From positions 88,392,783 through 88,456,782 of the forward strand of contig OZ020269.1 in NCBI GenBank assembly GCA_963971225.1: a stretch of 64,000 nt of DNA, written 5' to 3'. The DNA is from Melieria omissa (Eukaryota > Arthropoda > Insecta > Diptera > Ulidiidae). Under the pieces are notes generated by a model. It was given only the letters and a program-made list of their open reading frames with translations, did not search any database and had not been told where the DNA came from. The translations under genes and the position numbers were made by a program. Shown piece after piece: positions 1 through 11,279 of the stretch. Each line of letters begins with the position of its first letter. The first letter of the stretch is position 1.

Positions 1-125
1 TGCGTGCATGGCGCGTAATTAACCTGTTGCCCCACCTTTTGGGCTTCAACTTAAATAAAATATAATCTTCATGCGTATGTAATATGTGTGTGTAACGCTT
101 CTTTAATTGTTGTTACTTTTTACAG

Positions 126-2373
126 GGTATTGAGTATGTTTTCGGCATCATTGGAATACCGATTGTGGAGCTGTCGATGGCGATGCAGGCGGCGGGACTC
201 AAATACATTGGCATGCGCAATGAGCAGGCGGCCTGCTATGCGGCGCAGGCAATTGGCTACTTGACGGGCAAGCCGGGTGTCTGTTTGGTTGTATCTGGAC
301 CTGGGCTGTTGCATGTAACCGGTAAGGCGTACAAATCAATGGAAATAATTTGCTAAGCATTAAGTCTATTGATGGGTCCAAGTTATTGTTAGTTGGTTAA
401 TCAGTGCATGATTCAAAAATAAACATTTAAAATGTTTTTGAATGTCACACATGTTTTTCACATCTGCTCATATTGCATGATACAAAAATATGTTGTTGTA
501 TCATACCATCATGTACGATGAGTAAGCATATTTAAAATTGTGTATGAACTTTTGGACTTGTACTAAGCACACACCTCTGCGCATAGTTAACTAGTGTTGA
601 CATTATGCCCATTTTTTTCTTATTCATTGCCATAACGCAGCAATTATAAAGAACTTTGATTTTTGCACAAATCTATCGCTCGTTATGTATGATGTGCGTA
701 ACCAAATAAAAATAGAATGAATAAATAAGATAAACAGTTACATGTTAAATTTTTAACTTTTGTTCTGCTTTCCTTTTCCGCCAGGCGGCATGGCCAATGC
801 ACAGGTGAACTGCTGGCCGCTGCTTGTAATTGCCGGCGCCAACAACGAAGACCACGAAGGCATTGGCGGTTTCCAGGAGTGCCCGCAGGTGGATCTCTCC
901 CGTCCGTACTGCAAGTATGCCGCACGCCCGCCCACCGCAGCACTGATCCCGCTGCACGTTGAGAAGGCTGTACGCTATGCTACTTATGGTCGACCCGGCG
1001 TTGCCTATTTGGATTTCCCCGGCAATTTGCTGCAGTCGCGCGCCCCCGAGGACCAGATCTACAAGGCAGTCGTTCATCCGGCCGCGCCCATTGCCTACCC
1101 CTCGCATGAGGAAGTGATACGCGCTGCTAATTTGTTGCGCACCGCCAAGCGGCCACTGGTTGTGATTGGCAAGGGCGCTGCCTACGCGCATGCCGAGAAC
1201 ATTTTGCGGCATTTCATTGAGAATACGAATTTGCCGTTCCTGCCCACGCCAATGGGCAAGGGTGTTGTGTCCGATACGGCGCCGCAATGTGTGTCGTCGG
1301 CACGCACACTGGCGCTGCAGAAGGCGGACGTTGTGTTGTTGCTGGGCGCACGTCTGAATTGGATATTGCACTTTGGCAAGCCGCCACGCTTCGATAAGGA
1401 TGTGAAATTCATACAGGTAAAGTCGAGTTATTTGAATTGCAGTGAAAGTCTCAATAATTATGCCATTACACAGGTGGACCTTTGCCCCGAGGAGCTGCAC
1501 AATTCGGTGGTCGCCAGTGTGGGCATTCAGTCCGACATCAAACCTTTTGCCGAGCACCTGTTCGAGCAAATGAACGCTGTGAACTTTGAGTTTGACAGTG
1601 AGAACGAGTGGTGGAAAGATCTGTCCAGCAAGTGCAAACAGAATCGCGAGTTTGTTCGCACAATGGCCATGCAGACCGCGCCGCCGCTCAACTACTACAC
1701 TGTGTTTCATCATATGCGCGAGCTGATACCGCGCGATGCGATGATTGTCAGTGAGGGCGCCAACACGATGGACATTGGTCGCTCGATGCTGCTGAATATA
1801 CTACCGCGTCATCGTTTGGACGCCGGCACCTTTGGCACAATGGGCGTGGGTCCAGGTTTTGCTATTGCGGCTGCGCTTTACTGTCGCGATCGCTTCCCCG
1901 GCAAGCGCGTGTATTGTGTCGAGGGCGACAGTGCGTTCGGCTTCTCGGGCATGGAGCTGGAGACAATTGTGCGCTACAAGTTGCCCATAACTATTGTGAT
2001 TGTGAACAACAACGGCATCTACGGCGGCTTCGATCAGGAAACATTTGAATCCATACGCAGCGCTGGCGATTTGTCACAAGTGTAAGTGGTTGTGATGGCT
2101 GCTGGCATCAACGGTGCGTGATTGTGATTAATTTGTGTACATTTGAATTGCAGCACACCGCCATCGGCGTTGGGAGTGCAGGTGCACTACGAGGAGATGA
2201 TGAAAATGTTCGGCATGACGGGCTATTTCTGCAAAGAAATTCCCGAAATGCAGGCGGCGCTCAAAGATGCGCAAAAATTAACCGACAAGCCAACGATCAT
2301 CAATGTGGCCATTAATCCATCATCGGACCGCAAGCCGCAGACGTTCGGTTGGCTGACCGAGTCAAAGCTCTAA
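126..2373 (+). CDS. HACL1: 2-hydroxyacyl-CoA lyase, peroxisomal (5'-partial)
   Basis: This TPP-dependent lyase cleaves 2-hydroxyacyl-CoA to formyl-CoA and an aldehyde in peroxisomal alpha-oxidation. Exons are 126-321, 785-1416, 1474-2081 and 2154-2373. They sum to 1656 nt and close in frame, giving 551 residues. The first ~25-30 residues expected for the family lie before the window. Visible family motifs are the N-terminal [11 protein letters not shown] (the catalytic Glu region), [19 protein letters not shown], and the TPP/Mg signature running from [10 protein letters not shown] to VNNNGIYGG. The protein ends in SKL, a canonical PTS1 peroxisomal import signal. The 57-bp intron 1417-1473 is in frame and free of stops, so its retention would silently add 19 residues. 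The family needs KFIQ joined directly to VDLCPEE, which is why I call it an intron. Identification rests on residue-by-residue resemblance to animal HACL1. Confidence 0.95.
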
Positions 2374-2908
2374 GATCATCGTTCGTTAAAAATGTTCCGA
2401 TGCAACCAGTTGGGCTGTTTGCTTTCAATTGCCTACTTTTACCTTTTTTGTTAGCTCTAAAGTTGTACTTTTTACCGTAATTATTTAAATGTGTATGAGC
2501 GTTGATTTTTTTCTACCAGTGCACCAGTTTATACCGTTTATGTGCAAAGTCACTTTGTAATTGTAACCCAGAAAAGCAACATTCCACGCAGTACTTGAAC
2601 AAAATGCCGGAATTTTATTAAAATTTGTATCGTCTAATGTTCCTGTCGCGCAATACGAAGAAAGTGAGATGTTTAAGACAGAGAGCGAAAAAAAAACCGG
2701 GGTTTCTTTTTGTTGTTTGTGACATGCTTAAAAAATATAATGATTTATGCAATGTTTTTGCAATAAAACGAACAAGTTTCGATGTAAATGTAAAAGTATT
2801 CGAAAGTAAAAAATAAATGCATATACGATTAATTTAAGCCTAATGTAAGCATTGACAATTTGCAATTTTTTTGTGCGTATCCCCTTTCTACGCCTGCTAC
2901 AGGACACC
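2374..2908. other. Intergenic space between two convergent genes
   Basis: This holds the 3' ends of the lyase (+) and the EFHC gene (-). AATAAA polyadenylation hexamers for the plus gene are visible at 2762-2767 and 2811-2816. For the minus gene one lies at 2619-2614. The predicted 3' UTRs would therefore overlap by about 150 bases. No other coding signal is seen. Confidence 0.5.
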
Positions 2909-5629
2909 TTATTCGGTCTCTTTGGGCTTGGGCTCCTCCTCGAGTCCCAGGTGCTGCAAGAAGCACTCCAAGTTGACCAGACGACCCTTGTGCAGGAACG
3001 GAAGTTTGGGGCAGAGTTCAAAGTTGATGTTCAGCGGCGCAATGTCGGGTATCTTGCCGCAGCCCATATCAAGGAAGTTGAGGAAGTCACACACCTCCAC
3101 CTCGCCGCAATCGTTGTGATTGAGCACCGACAGTAGATCGTCGATCAGCTCGTGCACGAAGGGTAGACGACAGCCCTTCATGGTGGAGCGCAGTTTGGCC
3201 TCCGAGATGAATGGCCTCTTGAGCGGATTGATGTGATTCAAGTGTTCCTTCAGCTCGTCCATGGCATTCCACAGCGAGCGCTTCAGCTCCAGATGCACTG
3301 CAGCGCGTACCGTATCGCGGTTGCAGTTCTGCGTGGGTGCCTTCTCCGCCGAGAAGTAGCGGCACACGGTGATGATTTCGTGATTGGAGATGTCTTCGCC
3401 CAATAGATTGATGAGCGCGCGCTTGAGCGAGTCGTAGCCAATGAAGCGGGCCTCCTTGACATCAGTGGCGCCTTCGGGCAAGCACTTGCAGACAAAGTCC
3501 TTGTAATTGTTCTTGGCAGCCTCGCGCACTTTGGCCATGATTAACTTGATGTCGGCCATGGGGTACTGAAAAGCACAAGAGAAACCCACTCAAAAATTGA
3601 GGTGATCTGCCACAAAGGCGCGTCACAAACCTCGAGTGGGTGGTGCTCCATGTAGATGAGTGTGTACTCGTCGGCGGAGACAATGTGGAAGATGTGATCC
3701 TTGAGACTCATGGTGGCGCCAATGAAGAAGTTGTATGGCTGGTAGTACTGTGGCCGCTTCGAGGTGAATTTCTCCTGTCCGGGCAGCGGAAGGCGTGTGC
3801 GCTTCATAAATTCGCCGCCCAAAAAGCCGGAATTGCGTTCGGCAATTTCGAAAATCTGTATGGTGTCGTCGGACAGATAGTAGGAGATGATGAAAATGCG
3901 ATCGCAATTCTCTTTTATGGTGGACAGCAGCTTGGCACCGTAGCGCAGCACATAGCGATCCAGCTTGATGAATTTCTTAAAATCGGTTTGAGGTGGTTTG
4001 GGCTCCACCGATATGCAGTTGCCCTCAGAGTCCTCGTACGAGCCCCAGCCGTTGTACGGCGGCAGTATGCGATCCTTCAGTGGTATGATTTCGCAATCGT
4101 CGCCACGCGACGGTATTGGCGCCGGTGTGAAGTCCTCGATGCCGTACTGAGTAGAGGGTAGGAATTATTTTGTTCAAATAAAACCATGGCATATGTTGTA
4201 CTAACCCGTTTCCTGTAGTAGTCCTGCGTGAATTCATCGCATTCAGTGAGCACAATGGCGCGTGAGTACACGTTCAGCACGGTGCCGATCTGCAGATCAC
4301 GATCAGTGTAGAAGTATTCGTCCCTTCTGCCTACGTCCAGCGGATCGGTGACATAGCGCACATTGCGCATATTAGTGCCCAACACATTCAAAAGCGAGAC
4401 GGGCGTCACCTGGCCTGGTAGCGGCATTCCCGTGAATTCCTGGCGGATTCAGAAAAATATTTCGGGGTGGTTATACAAATTAATTCTTTAATATTTATAC
4501 AATGTCTTTTAATTTGTCTGTAGTTGTAAAGACGATTCTAATATTTCGGGGGGGGGGGTGGAGGGGGGTTCAACACCCAAACCCTTCCCCCGAATCCGCC
4601 ATTGGAAAGTGTAAACATTCTACGTTTAAATTAATTTGCGCTCTACTCACTCTCGGCAACTTGCCGCGCTTGAGGAACGTCGTCGGACCCTCACGTCCTG
4701 AATTGCGCGGAAAGATCTCCTTGATGTCCATTGTGTCGTCGGCCAAGTAGTAGCAAACCTCCAGACGACGCACGTCACCAAACTCGGAGCGATCATCCCA
4801 GTAGGCCTGGAATTTCAGCACCTGTCGATCGTACGCCAAGAACTGCGCGAACGGATGCTTCTTCGCTGGCGGATTGGTCATCTTGACTGCCGATCGCTTG
4901 CGCACCTCTTCCATGGGATCACTGCAAACATACAAAGGTGCAGTAGCGCATCTAGGCAGAGGATGGCGTCTTACCTGGGCGTGGCTATGGGATCGCCCAC
5001 GGCTATGCCCGATCGATTCAGGAAGTGACGCGTAAACAGATCGCAGTCCGTTATGTGGTAGACGCGATCGAATATCTGAATGGTGGTATCCACATTGAAG
5101 TCCATTATCGAGTAGAAGTCGTTCTGGCAGGGCGGCGGCTTTGGGATGCGCTGCCGATGCACCAGGCAGCCCTGCGGTATGCCCGAGTTCTCCACCTTCG
5201 GTTCGGTGATCTGCACAGTGCCGTCCTCCAGATAGTAGAAGATCTTCACCTTGCGCACCAGATACGGCGCATGGTAGACCTCCTGCAGCGTTTGCTTGAA
5301 GAAGGCGGAGAAGCAGAGCACCTTCTTGTCGTACGCAATCCAGGGCGGCAGCTTCGGTCCCGTCTTGGGCGGATACAGCGACGGCACCTGTGTGGGCGGG
5401 CAATTCACGTCGGCGCACATGCCGTTCGGATCGACGAGCGTGGGCGGGCGGCGGTCGTTCAGCATGCTGATGCCCTTGAAGTTCATCAGACTCTGCGGCT
5501 TCGGGTAGTAAGTCTTGGAGAGCTGCAAGCGGACGAGCGTCGGTGTGAGTGTCGGTGCGTGGGTGCGCAGGTACTTACGTCCCGGAAGAGGGTGCCCGGT
5601 AGTAGGGGCATGCCAGGAATACGCAACAT
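2909..5629 (-). CDS. EFHC-family protein, three DM10 domains plus degenerate EF-hand
   Basis: This is a microtubule inner protein family of motile cilia and sperm flagella (EFHC1/EFHC2; fly Efhc1 genes). Exons on the minus strand are 5629-5579, 5522-4975, 4921-4651, 4439-4206, 4146-3631 and 3565-2909. They total 2277 nt (758 residues), close to the ~750 of vertebrate EFHC2. The start reads MLRIPGMPLLPG, matching the family N-terminal PLLPG motif. DM10 repeats lie roughly at residues 75-190, 225-370 and 420-540. Each carries the typical FYYLEDGTVQI / CYYLADDTMDIKE / SYYLSDDTIQIFE strand followed by NSG, and ends near a DCDxFT, ECDEFT or SADEYT motif. The C-terminal third has an EF-hand-like helix-loop-helix (LNHNDCGEVEVCDFLNFL) with a poor calcium loop. 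The EFHC1 versus EFHC2 paralogue is not resolved. Intron 3 is largely filled by a MITE. Confidence 0.93.
4441..4601. mobile_element. Degenerate hAT-type MITE inside EFHC intron 3
   Basis: Perfect 10-bp terminal inverted repeats (TGGCGGATTC / GAATCCGCCA) bound about 160 bp. The interior contains AAATATTTCGGGG, a G-rich run near 4549-4568, and AATTCTTTAATATTTAT. The same blocks occur in the same order on the opposite strand of the intact copy at 30893-31048. No 8-bp target duplication can be recognised here, so this copy is older. Its left end abuts exon 4: the acceptor AG on the minus strand is bases 4441-4440, with A from the element and G from the flank. Confidence 0.75.
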
Positions 5630-6515
5630 TTTCGTTTCGTTTGGGTTACAGCCTTAACAGTGAAAAGAAATCGTGTGTAAATAATAATAATAATAATATT
5701 ACAAACAAAAAAAAGAAAATTGCAATATTTTAAAATTTGTTTGAAATTTCGTTTATTATTGAGCACAGAGCAGGTTGACTGAAAAGTGAAGTGACCTGGC
5801 GTTGACGTTAACGTTTGTTGTTTTCATTTTCAATAAGTTTTTATTCTCACCTTACTTGTTGTTCGGAAATTCGTTCCGTACTTTACGCGCGACTGCATTG
5901 ATTTATGGTTTCTGCTGAAAAGTGAATATGGACTAAACAAAAAGTTCGCCCCTATAGCGATGGCACAATGGCGGTTGTTAAGCGACCGTTGGGCCGTTAT
6001 TGGCCCGCGAACTGTTGGCACTGTTGGCGCGCGAAGGCGGGCAACATTGCGTGGTGAACAAGTATGTAAACAACAACAAAAACTCGATTACTGAGCTGCT
6101 GGCATGTGGGCAGTTCGATGTCCTAAAAAAATTTACAAATTTGGAAAAATTGCAATGCATTGTTGAGGAGTTATAAAAGAGCATTTTGAATTGCAAGAGA
6201 CCAAAGTAATATTTGAGCCATACTCACCTCGACTATAGTACATACAAAAATTGGATCAAGTCCTACTTGAGGTGTGAGGTGGTTTTTAACTCTTTCGCTT
6301 CAGATTTTTACTGGGGAAAGTTAAAATTTGGTTCTATTAGCAATATTCAAAAATAAATTTTTTAATTTTTCTACTCGGACCCTGTATTTTGGAGTATTTT
6401 TCTATGAGAGCAACCACATCGTTGTAGCTGTAATAATTACTTAAACAAAAAACTTTTTACGCATAACGAAAATGTGAATATTTCTTCATTTACTTCAGCC
6501 AAAATTAAAAAAAAG
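5630..6515. other. Upstream region of the EFHC gene
   Basis: No coding region is seen. An ATA/AAT microsatellite lies near 5682-5700. A ~55-bp stretch at 6217-6272 (CACCTCGACTATAGTA followed by ATTGGATCAAGT) recurs in diverged form at 7937-7990, bracketing the mariner and Harbinger insertions. It may be an older repeat. Promoter elements for EFHC are presumed here, but I see no clear TATA box. Confidence 0.4.
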
Positions 6516-7242
6516 TCAGGTGTACAACTTTGCTTCCGCCGTTTTTTTCCAAAATTAAAAGCTTTATTGCGAAAAAGTGCTTACAGATGTATTATTCAAA
6601 GTATTGTCCGTCGCTAGCGACAACTTTCTCCCATCTTTCCGGCAATTTTCGGATCCCGGCTCGAAAAAAGGAGTCCTCTTTTGACGCTATCCATGAAGCA
6701 ATCCATTTTTCCAATTCTTCGAAGGATTGAAAATGTTGATCTGCCAGGCCGTGTGCCATCGAACGGAATAGGTGGAAGTCAGAAGGGGCGACATCTGGGG
6801 AATACGGCGGGTGGGGCAAGACTTCCCATTTCAGCGTTTCCAGGTACTTTTTGACCACTTCGTGTTGGAGGATGACTCACCATTTTCACTCACCACGAAA
6901 TCACCATTTTTAAAACGTTGAAACCACTCCCGACACGTTCTTTCACTCAGAGCAGCATCACCGTAAGTTTCTGAGAGCATTCGATGCGCTTCAGCTGCAT
7001 TTTTTTTCGAATTGTAACAGAAAAGTAAAACTTCCCGCAAATGGCGAGAATTGGGCACATAAACGGACATTTTCGAGCGTGAATAATACGAAAACAAGAA
7101 CAACTGTCACTGAAACGGAGATGACAATTCGTTAGGCACTGTCCACACTCACTTTAAAGGCATTACCATCTATGTATTTCAACCAGCCTCAGCCGGTACA
7201 GCCACCTATCGGAAAACGGCGGAAGCAAAGTTGTACACCTGA
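6516..7242 (-). mobile_element. Deleted mariner (Mos1-like subfamily), copy 1
   Basis: The ~30-bp inverted termini begin TCAGGTGTACAACTTTGCTT. TA follows the right end, while the left flank reads AG. The minus strand encodes the transposase N-terminus (ATG 7070; HTH region MSVYVPNSRHLREVLLFCYN to FQRFKNGDF). It then jumps to the C-terminal catalytic part near 6860 (HPPYSPDVAPSDFHLF to ELPERWEKVVASDGQYFE-type residues). The middle of the protein, including the first two catalytic aspartates, is deleted. The copy is inactive but could be mobilised by a source element. A closely matching copy lies at 49127-50007. Confidence 0.9.
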
Positions 7243-7408
7243 TAAATTAGAAGAAAACGTAAAATTAAAAAGTCATCTTAAGTTTTCTGCTTCTTCTTCC
7301 TTTACTATGTCAAGATATAAAAAAAGTGTATACTATACTTCTCTTCTTTAAACTTTAATATTCAGTTTATTAATTTCGTATTTTTCCTAAAACTTCAAAC
7401 TATTCTAA

Positions 7409-7857
7409 AGGTGGAGTTACAGACCATCCAGTATATGCGTTATGCATTGAATGCAGTACTTGCGGTACATGCATTTCGTACATTGAAGTTACACATCGTG
7501 CATTTTGTGCGACATGTTTATGTTTCTAATCAGTTGATTGAAGTTTGAATTGAACTTTTTCCTTTCGATTTGTGATTTTGTTGAGTGAGAAAAATAAAAA
7601 ATTAAAAAAAATGGAGGAAGAAATCGAAATTTTCAAAGAATTTATTGAGTTCGTCGACTTCAATCAGCTGATCTGTTTGTGCGACGGACGTAATGCAAAC
7701 AAAAGTAGAAAGTTGCTCAACTTTTTCCATCGTATCCGACAATCCATCATATGCGTTGCGCTAAGTAACTTGTTTCATACAGCTGCACTGATTCTACTTT
7801 TTTGACAAATGCACGGAATGGAATAACGTATATACTGGATGGTCTGTAACTTCACCT
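7409..7857 (+). mobile_element. PIF/Harbinger-type non-autonomous element
   Basis: Inverted termini of ~35 bp beginning AGGTGRAGTTACAGACCATC, with only about two mismatches, are flanked on both sides by the 3-bp target duplication TAA (7406-7408 and 7858-7860). That is the Harbinger signature. Inside, a 64-residue ORF starts at ATG 7611 (MEEEIEIFKEFIEFVDF...) and stops at 7805. It is acidic at its start and could be the truncated N-terminus of a Harbinger-encoded protein, which is inference. No DDE nuclease domain is present. Confidence 0.8.
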
Positions 7858-7860
7858 TAA

Positions 7861-8593
7861 GGACTAATAAATATTGTCTTCTTGAAACGGTTAATCGCAA
7901 GAGAACCCTTTTTAAACAAATTTTACAAATTTAAACCATACTTGCCTCGACTACAGTAGATATAATAAATTGGATCAAGTTCAAGCCCAAATCCAATTGG
8001 ATAAGTTGATTTTCGGCCGTTTGTTGCAACTTCAGGGAGTATAAGTATTTTTTTTATTATCCATAAACGATATTATTCTATGGTGATGACTTGAAAATCT
8101 TTTTAATTGTTAGGTACTTTGTTGATTTTCAGGCGCTCCAGGCAGCCTCTAAACATTGCTATCACATTTCAAAAACTTATTTTAAATCTGTTACTAAGAT
8201 TTAAAATTTGACGACAAGTTTTCTTTTTCTGGTAGCCAAGTCGTATGCCATATTAGCGTTTGTGACACGCAATGGTTCTGAGTTCTCCAATTCAAAAGCT
8301 CTAAATCTGTTTAACACTTGTCTTGTCCGTTCAAGCAAAAACAATATAATTCTATAAGATGTCCTGTAACTCTGTACGATGTGTGAAGATAGAGTTATGT
8401 GGCTCTTGACTCGTTTGTTTCGAGGCCACAACACCAGATCTGCATTGCTACGTTAATCGCTTTGAACGTATTCAAAAATGTATGAAATCTCTACACTTTC
8501 AGCATTCGGCCCCATTTTACATTAGACCCCGAAAACACATAAACTTGTAATAAAAACTGCATTATTTTTAAGTTAGTTTTGGGTTAAGTTTTA
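7861..8593. other. Inter-element spacer with possible decayed retroelement
   Basis: No intact gene is seen. Around 8400-8500 (+) the reading FERIQKCMKSL resembles the RIERIQKRF motif near the end of Jockey-like reverse transcriptases. The surrounding frame is interrupted. I treat it as a possible fossil only. Confidence 0.25.
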
Positions 8594-9851
8594 ACACTTC
8601 GTTCAATAATGTGTGTGACTAACTAATTAAAACAAATTTTTTTGCCAAAATTCGTTTTTATTCATCAACATAGTCCCCTTTTAGGGAGATACAATCATTC
8701 CAACGCTTTTCCAATCTTTCGATACCGCCTTTGTAGAACGATTTTTCTTTGCCTTCAAAATAGGCGTTAGTTTCGGCGATTACTTCATCATTTGAGCCAA
8801 ATCTCTTACCACGGAGCATCTTTTTGAGGTCTGCGAAGAGCCAGTAGTCGCTGGGGACCAGATCTGGAGAATACGGGGGATGAGGAAGCAATTCGAAGCC
8901 CAATTCATGCATTTTTGCCATCGTTTTCATCGACTTGTGACACGGTGCATTGTCTTGGTGAAACAACACATTTGTCTTCTTCATATGGGGCCGCTTAATC
9001 GCGATTTCTTCTTTCAAACGTTCCAACAACGCTATATAATAGTCGCTATTGATTGTTTTCCCTTTCTCAAGATAGTCGATGATTATTATACCGTGCACAT
9101 CCTTTGTGCCTTTGGACGCTTTGGGCGGCTTTCACCGGTTGCATGCCACTCAGCAGACTGCCGATTTGACTCTGGAGTGAAATGGTGGATCCATGTTTCA
9201 TCCATTGTGATGTATCGACGCAAAAACTCCGACTTGTTGCGCGTAAACATGTCCAAACAGCTCTTTGAATCATCGATTCGTTGTTGTTTTTGCTCCGGTG
9301 TGAGCAAACGCGGCACCCATTTCGAAAACACCTTTTTCATAACCAAATGTTCGTGTATTATGGTGTGTACACTGTCTGCTGATATCTTTAGAATGTCAGC
9401 AATCTCCCCCACTTTCACTTTACGGTCGGACATAATGATTTTCAGTGTTTTTTCAACGTTTTCCGGAATAACAGCGTCATTTGGCCGTCCAGTAGATGGA
9501 ATGTCATCGGTGTCTGTACGACCACGTTTGAATTCGGCATACCAATAACAAATGGTTCTTTTTGATGGAACAGAGTCCGAATAATGTTTTTCAAGCCATT
9601 CCTGGCATTGAACAGTATTTTTTTTCATTAAAAAACAATAATAAATCAGCACACGGAATTGCTTTGAATTCATTTTTTTTGAAAACTCAAAAGTAGTGTC
9701 ACTTAAAGCATTGCAACTTGTAAACTAATGGTCGGATTGACATGTAATTTTGACAGTAAGCCTAAAAAGGTTCACAATTTCGAAAAAAATATTGATTTAG
9801 TATTAGTGCCGCCATCTATGTGTCAGTCACACACATTATTGAACGAAGTGT
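8594..9851 (-). mobile_element. Mariner element, mellifera-like subfamily, nearly full length
   Basis: The 1258-bp element has perfect ~28-bp inverted termini starting ACACTTCGTTCAATAATGTG. It is flanked by TA on both sides (8592-8593 and 9852-9853). Length and TA target match a complete mariner. It carries a single broken transposase gene, listed separately. Confidence 0.93.
8658..9673 (-). pseudogene. Mariner transposase, broken by one internal deletion/frameshift
   Basis: The ATG at 9673 opens a helix-turn-helix N-terminus (FRVLIYYCFLMKKNT, WYAEFKRGRTDTDD, then PRLLTPEQKQQR). The first catalytic Asp lies in TMDETWIHHFTPES. The frame stops near 9086, just after GESRPKRPKAQR. The other frame resumes immediately with HGIIIIDYLEKGKTINSDYY, the second Asp in FHQDNAPCHKS and the third Asp in YSPDLVPSDYW, ending at 8658. 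Against related mariners about a dozen residues plus a reading-frame shift are missing at 9085-9100. All three catalytic aspartates survive. The element looks recently inactivated, since no other stop is seen. Confidence 0.9.
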
Positions 9852-9853
9852 TA

Positions 9854-10206
9854 GTTCAATTAGTAGCTAAATTTGTAACAAAAATTTAATACAGTTAAAT
9901 AAACAAAATGTATTTTATTTAAATTAATTGTTTTATTTAATTTAAACCTCTTAAGTTCGAATTATTAGCATTGACAATAACAGTGTTTCGGCGTCTAGTT
10001 GTTCAGCTGCACGATCGTTCTAATTTAATTAGGATACATAAGTGTTAAAAGCACGTGAGCCATTTCGCCCAAATATTTCAAGCCGAAGCCGAAACAAAGC
10101 GCGGCATTTATTATTCTAATTCAGAATTTGTGCGATTAGTGGTGTTGATGAACTGAGCTCATATCACACAACAATTGAAGTAGTAAAAATTGAAGCATTA
10201 TAAAAT
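9854..10206. other. Upstream region of the DM4/DM12 gene
   Basis: AT-rich intergenic DNA with no gene. The short 5' UTR and promoter of the gene starting at 10207 should lie here. I cannot place a TATA box with confidence. Confidence 0.3.
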
Positions 10207-11113
10207 ATGAAGTTCATGTAAGAGAATAACATAAACAATTCTAAAAAAATTTATTAAAAAAATTAAAAAAGATTTCAATTAAAAAATTTAATAAAAAGCC
10301 TTCAACTAACATTATGCAGCGGTGAAATATTATTTTCTTGGCTTTTACTGTTGCACTCACTGCTGGCAGAGGCGCAGTTGGAGCACCGAGCAGAAGTCAA
10401 CTTGACCGGCTGGCGGCAGCATCGGCGTCAGAAGCGTTTCATACTCTTCGAGCATGCGGGCATTTGTAAGGTACGTGAACACGCAACAAAGCATTTAGCA
10501 CAAACAACAACAACAAATAATTATGACGCGCTCGCCGCTGCCATTTAGCTGGTCTGCGGCATTACATATCCAGTGGAATTGGGCGACAAGGTGCCGTGGC
10601 GTCAGCTGGTCCTCACCATGAATCTGCAGTACCAGTTTCCCGTGCCGCCACGCCCCATCTACTGGTGGGATCGCTGGTCCGATCGCTCCATGGCGCCGTC
10701 CGCTGCATCGCAGCCCTGCGAACAGCTCACGCCCAGCACCGACGAAGCGCAGCTGTTCCTGTATCAGTTTGCGGAGCAGCTCATGCAGCGACGACAGATG
10801 AACGGACGCGCTTGTTTGCAACGCGCCATCTGCGAGAACGCCCAGATACACCAGCACAACGGACTGTACGCGGAGCTGCTGCACCGGCTGCTAATGTGAG
10901 TGTAGCGTTGCTGGCATTTTGTTGTGCCGCTGACTAAATAAATAACTGTTTTGCAGTCCGCATCACACGCTGGATGCGCATTACTTGGACGCCTATCAGT
11001 TGGGGCGTCATGGCGTCGCTTGTCGCGAGGTGTACCCGTTGGCGGCGCACTGCCTCTTCGATCCGTATTTGGTGGTGAGAGAAGAGTACTCAGCACAAAG
11101 TTTTATCAAATGA
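10207..11113 (+). CDS. Secreted DM4/DM12-family protein
   Basis: This is an insect-restricted family of small secreted proteins of unknown function (DM4/DM12, PF07841). My model has exons 10207-10217, 10320-10470, 10549-10895 and 10957-11113, totalling 666 nt (221 residues). The second exon has no in-frame ATG. It is preceded by a clean acceptor (CTAAC branch-like motif, then ATGCAG), and an 11-nt exon reading ATG AAG TTC AT supplies the start in phase. The resulting N-terminus, MKFIGEILFSWLLLLHSLLA, is a textbook signal peptide. Next come the family's RRQKRFILFEHAGICK block, the PWRQLVLTMNLQYQFPVPP block, and the signature NGRACLQRAICENAQ. The last part is Cys- and His-bearing (CREVYPLAAHCLFDPY). 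The length is normal for the family. Confidence 0.82.
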
Positions 11114-11279
11114 CACGGACTACAAACTGAACGTTGTAGCTGGAAATGAGTGCTGAATGGTGATAGATCGGAGCAATCACCTGACGGTTGTTTGAAATGA
11201 ACAGTTATTGTAATTGATGTCTTTGCCCTGGGTGATCGGGAATGTTGCATCAAAATACGGTAAAATGTCACAAACAAAT

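Noticed and set aside
745..1713. 322-codon open frame on the minus strand
   Set aside because: Exact antisense shadow of the lyase exons, with no family resemblance. The plus frame matches HACL1 throughout.
5025..5657. 210-codon plus-strand frame
   Set aside because: Antisense of EFHC exon 2, driven by codon bias of the real gene.
8201..8500. Possible Jockey reverse-transcriptase tail
   Set aside because: Only one weak motif (FERIQKCM) in an interrupted frame, so kept as a note in the spacer entry and not as an element.
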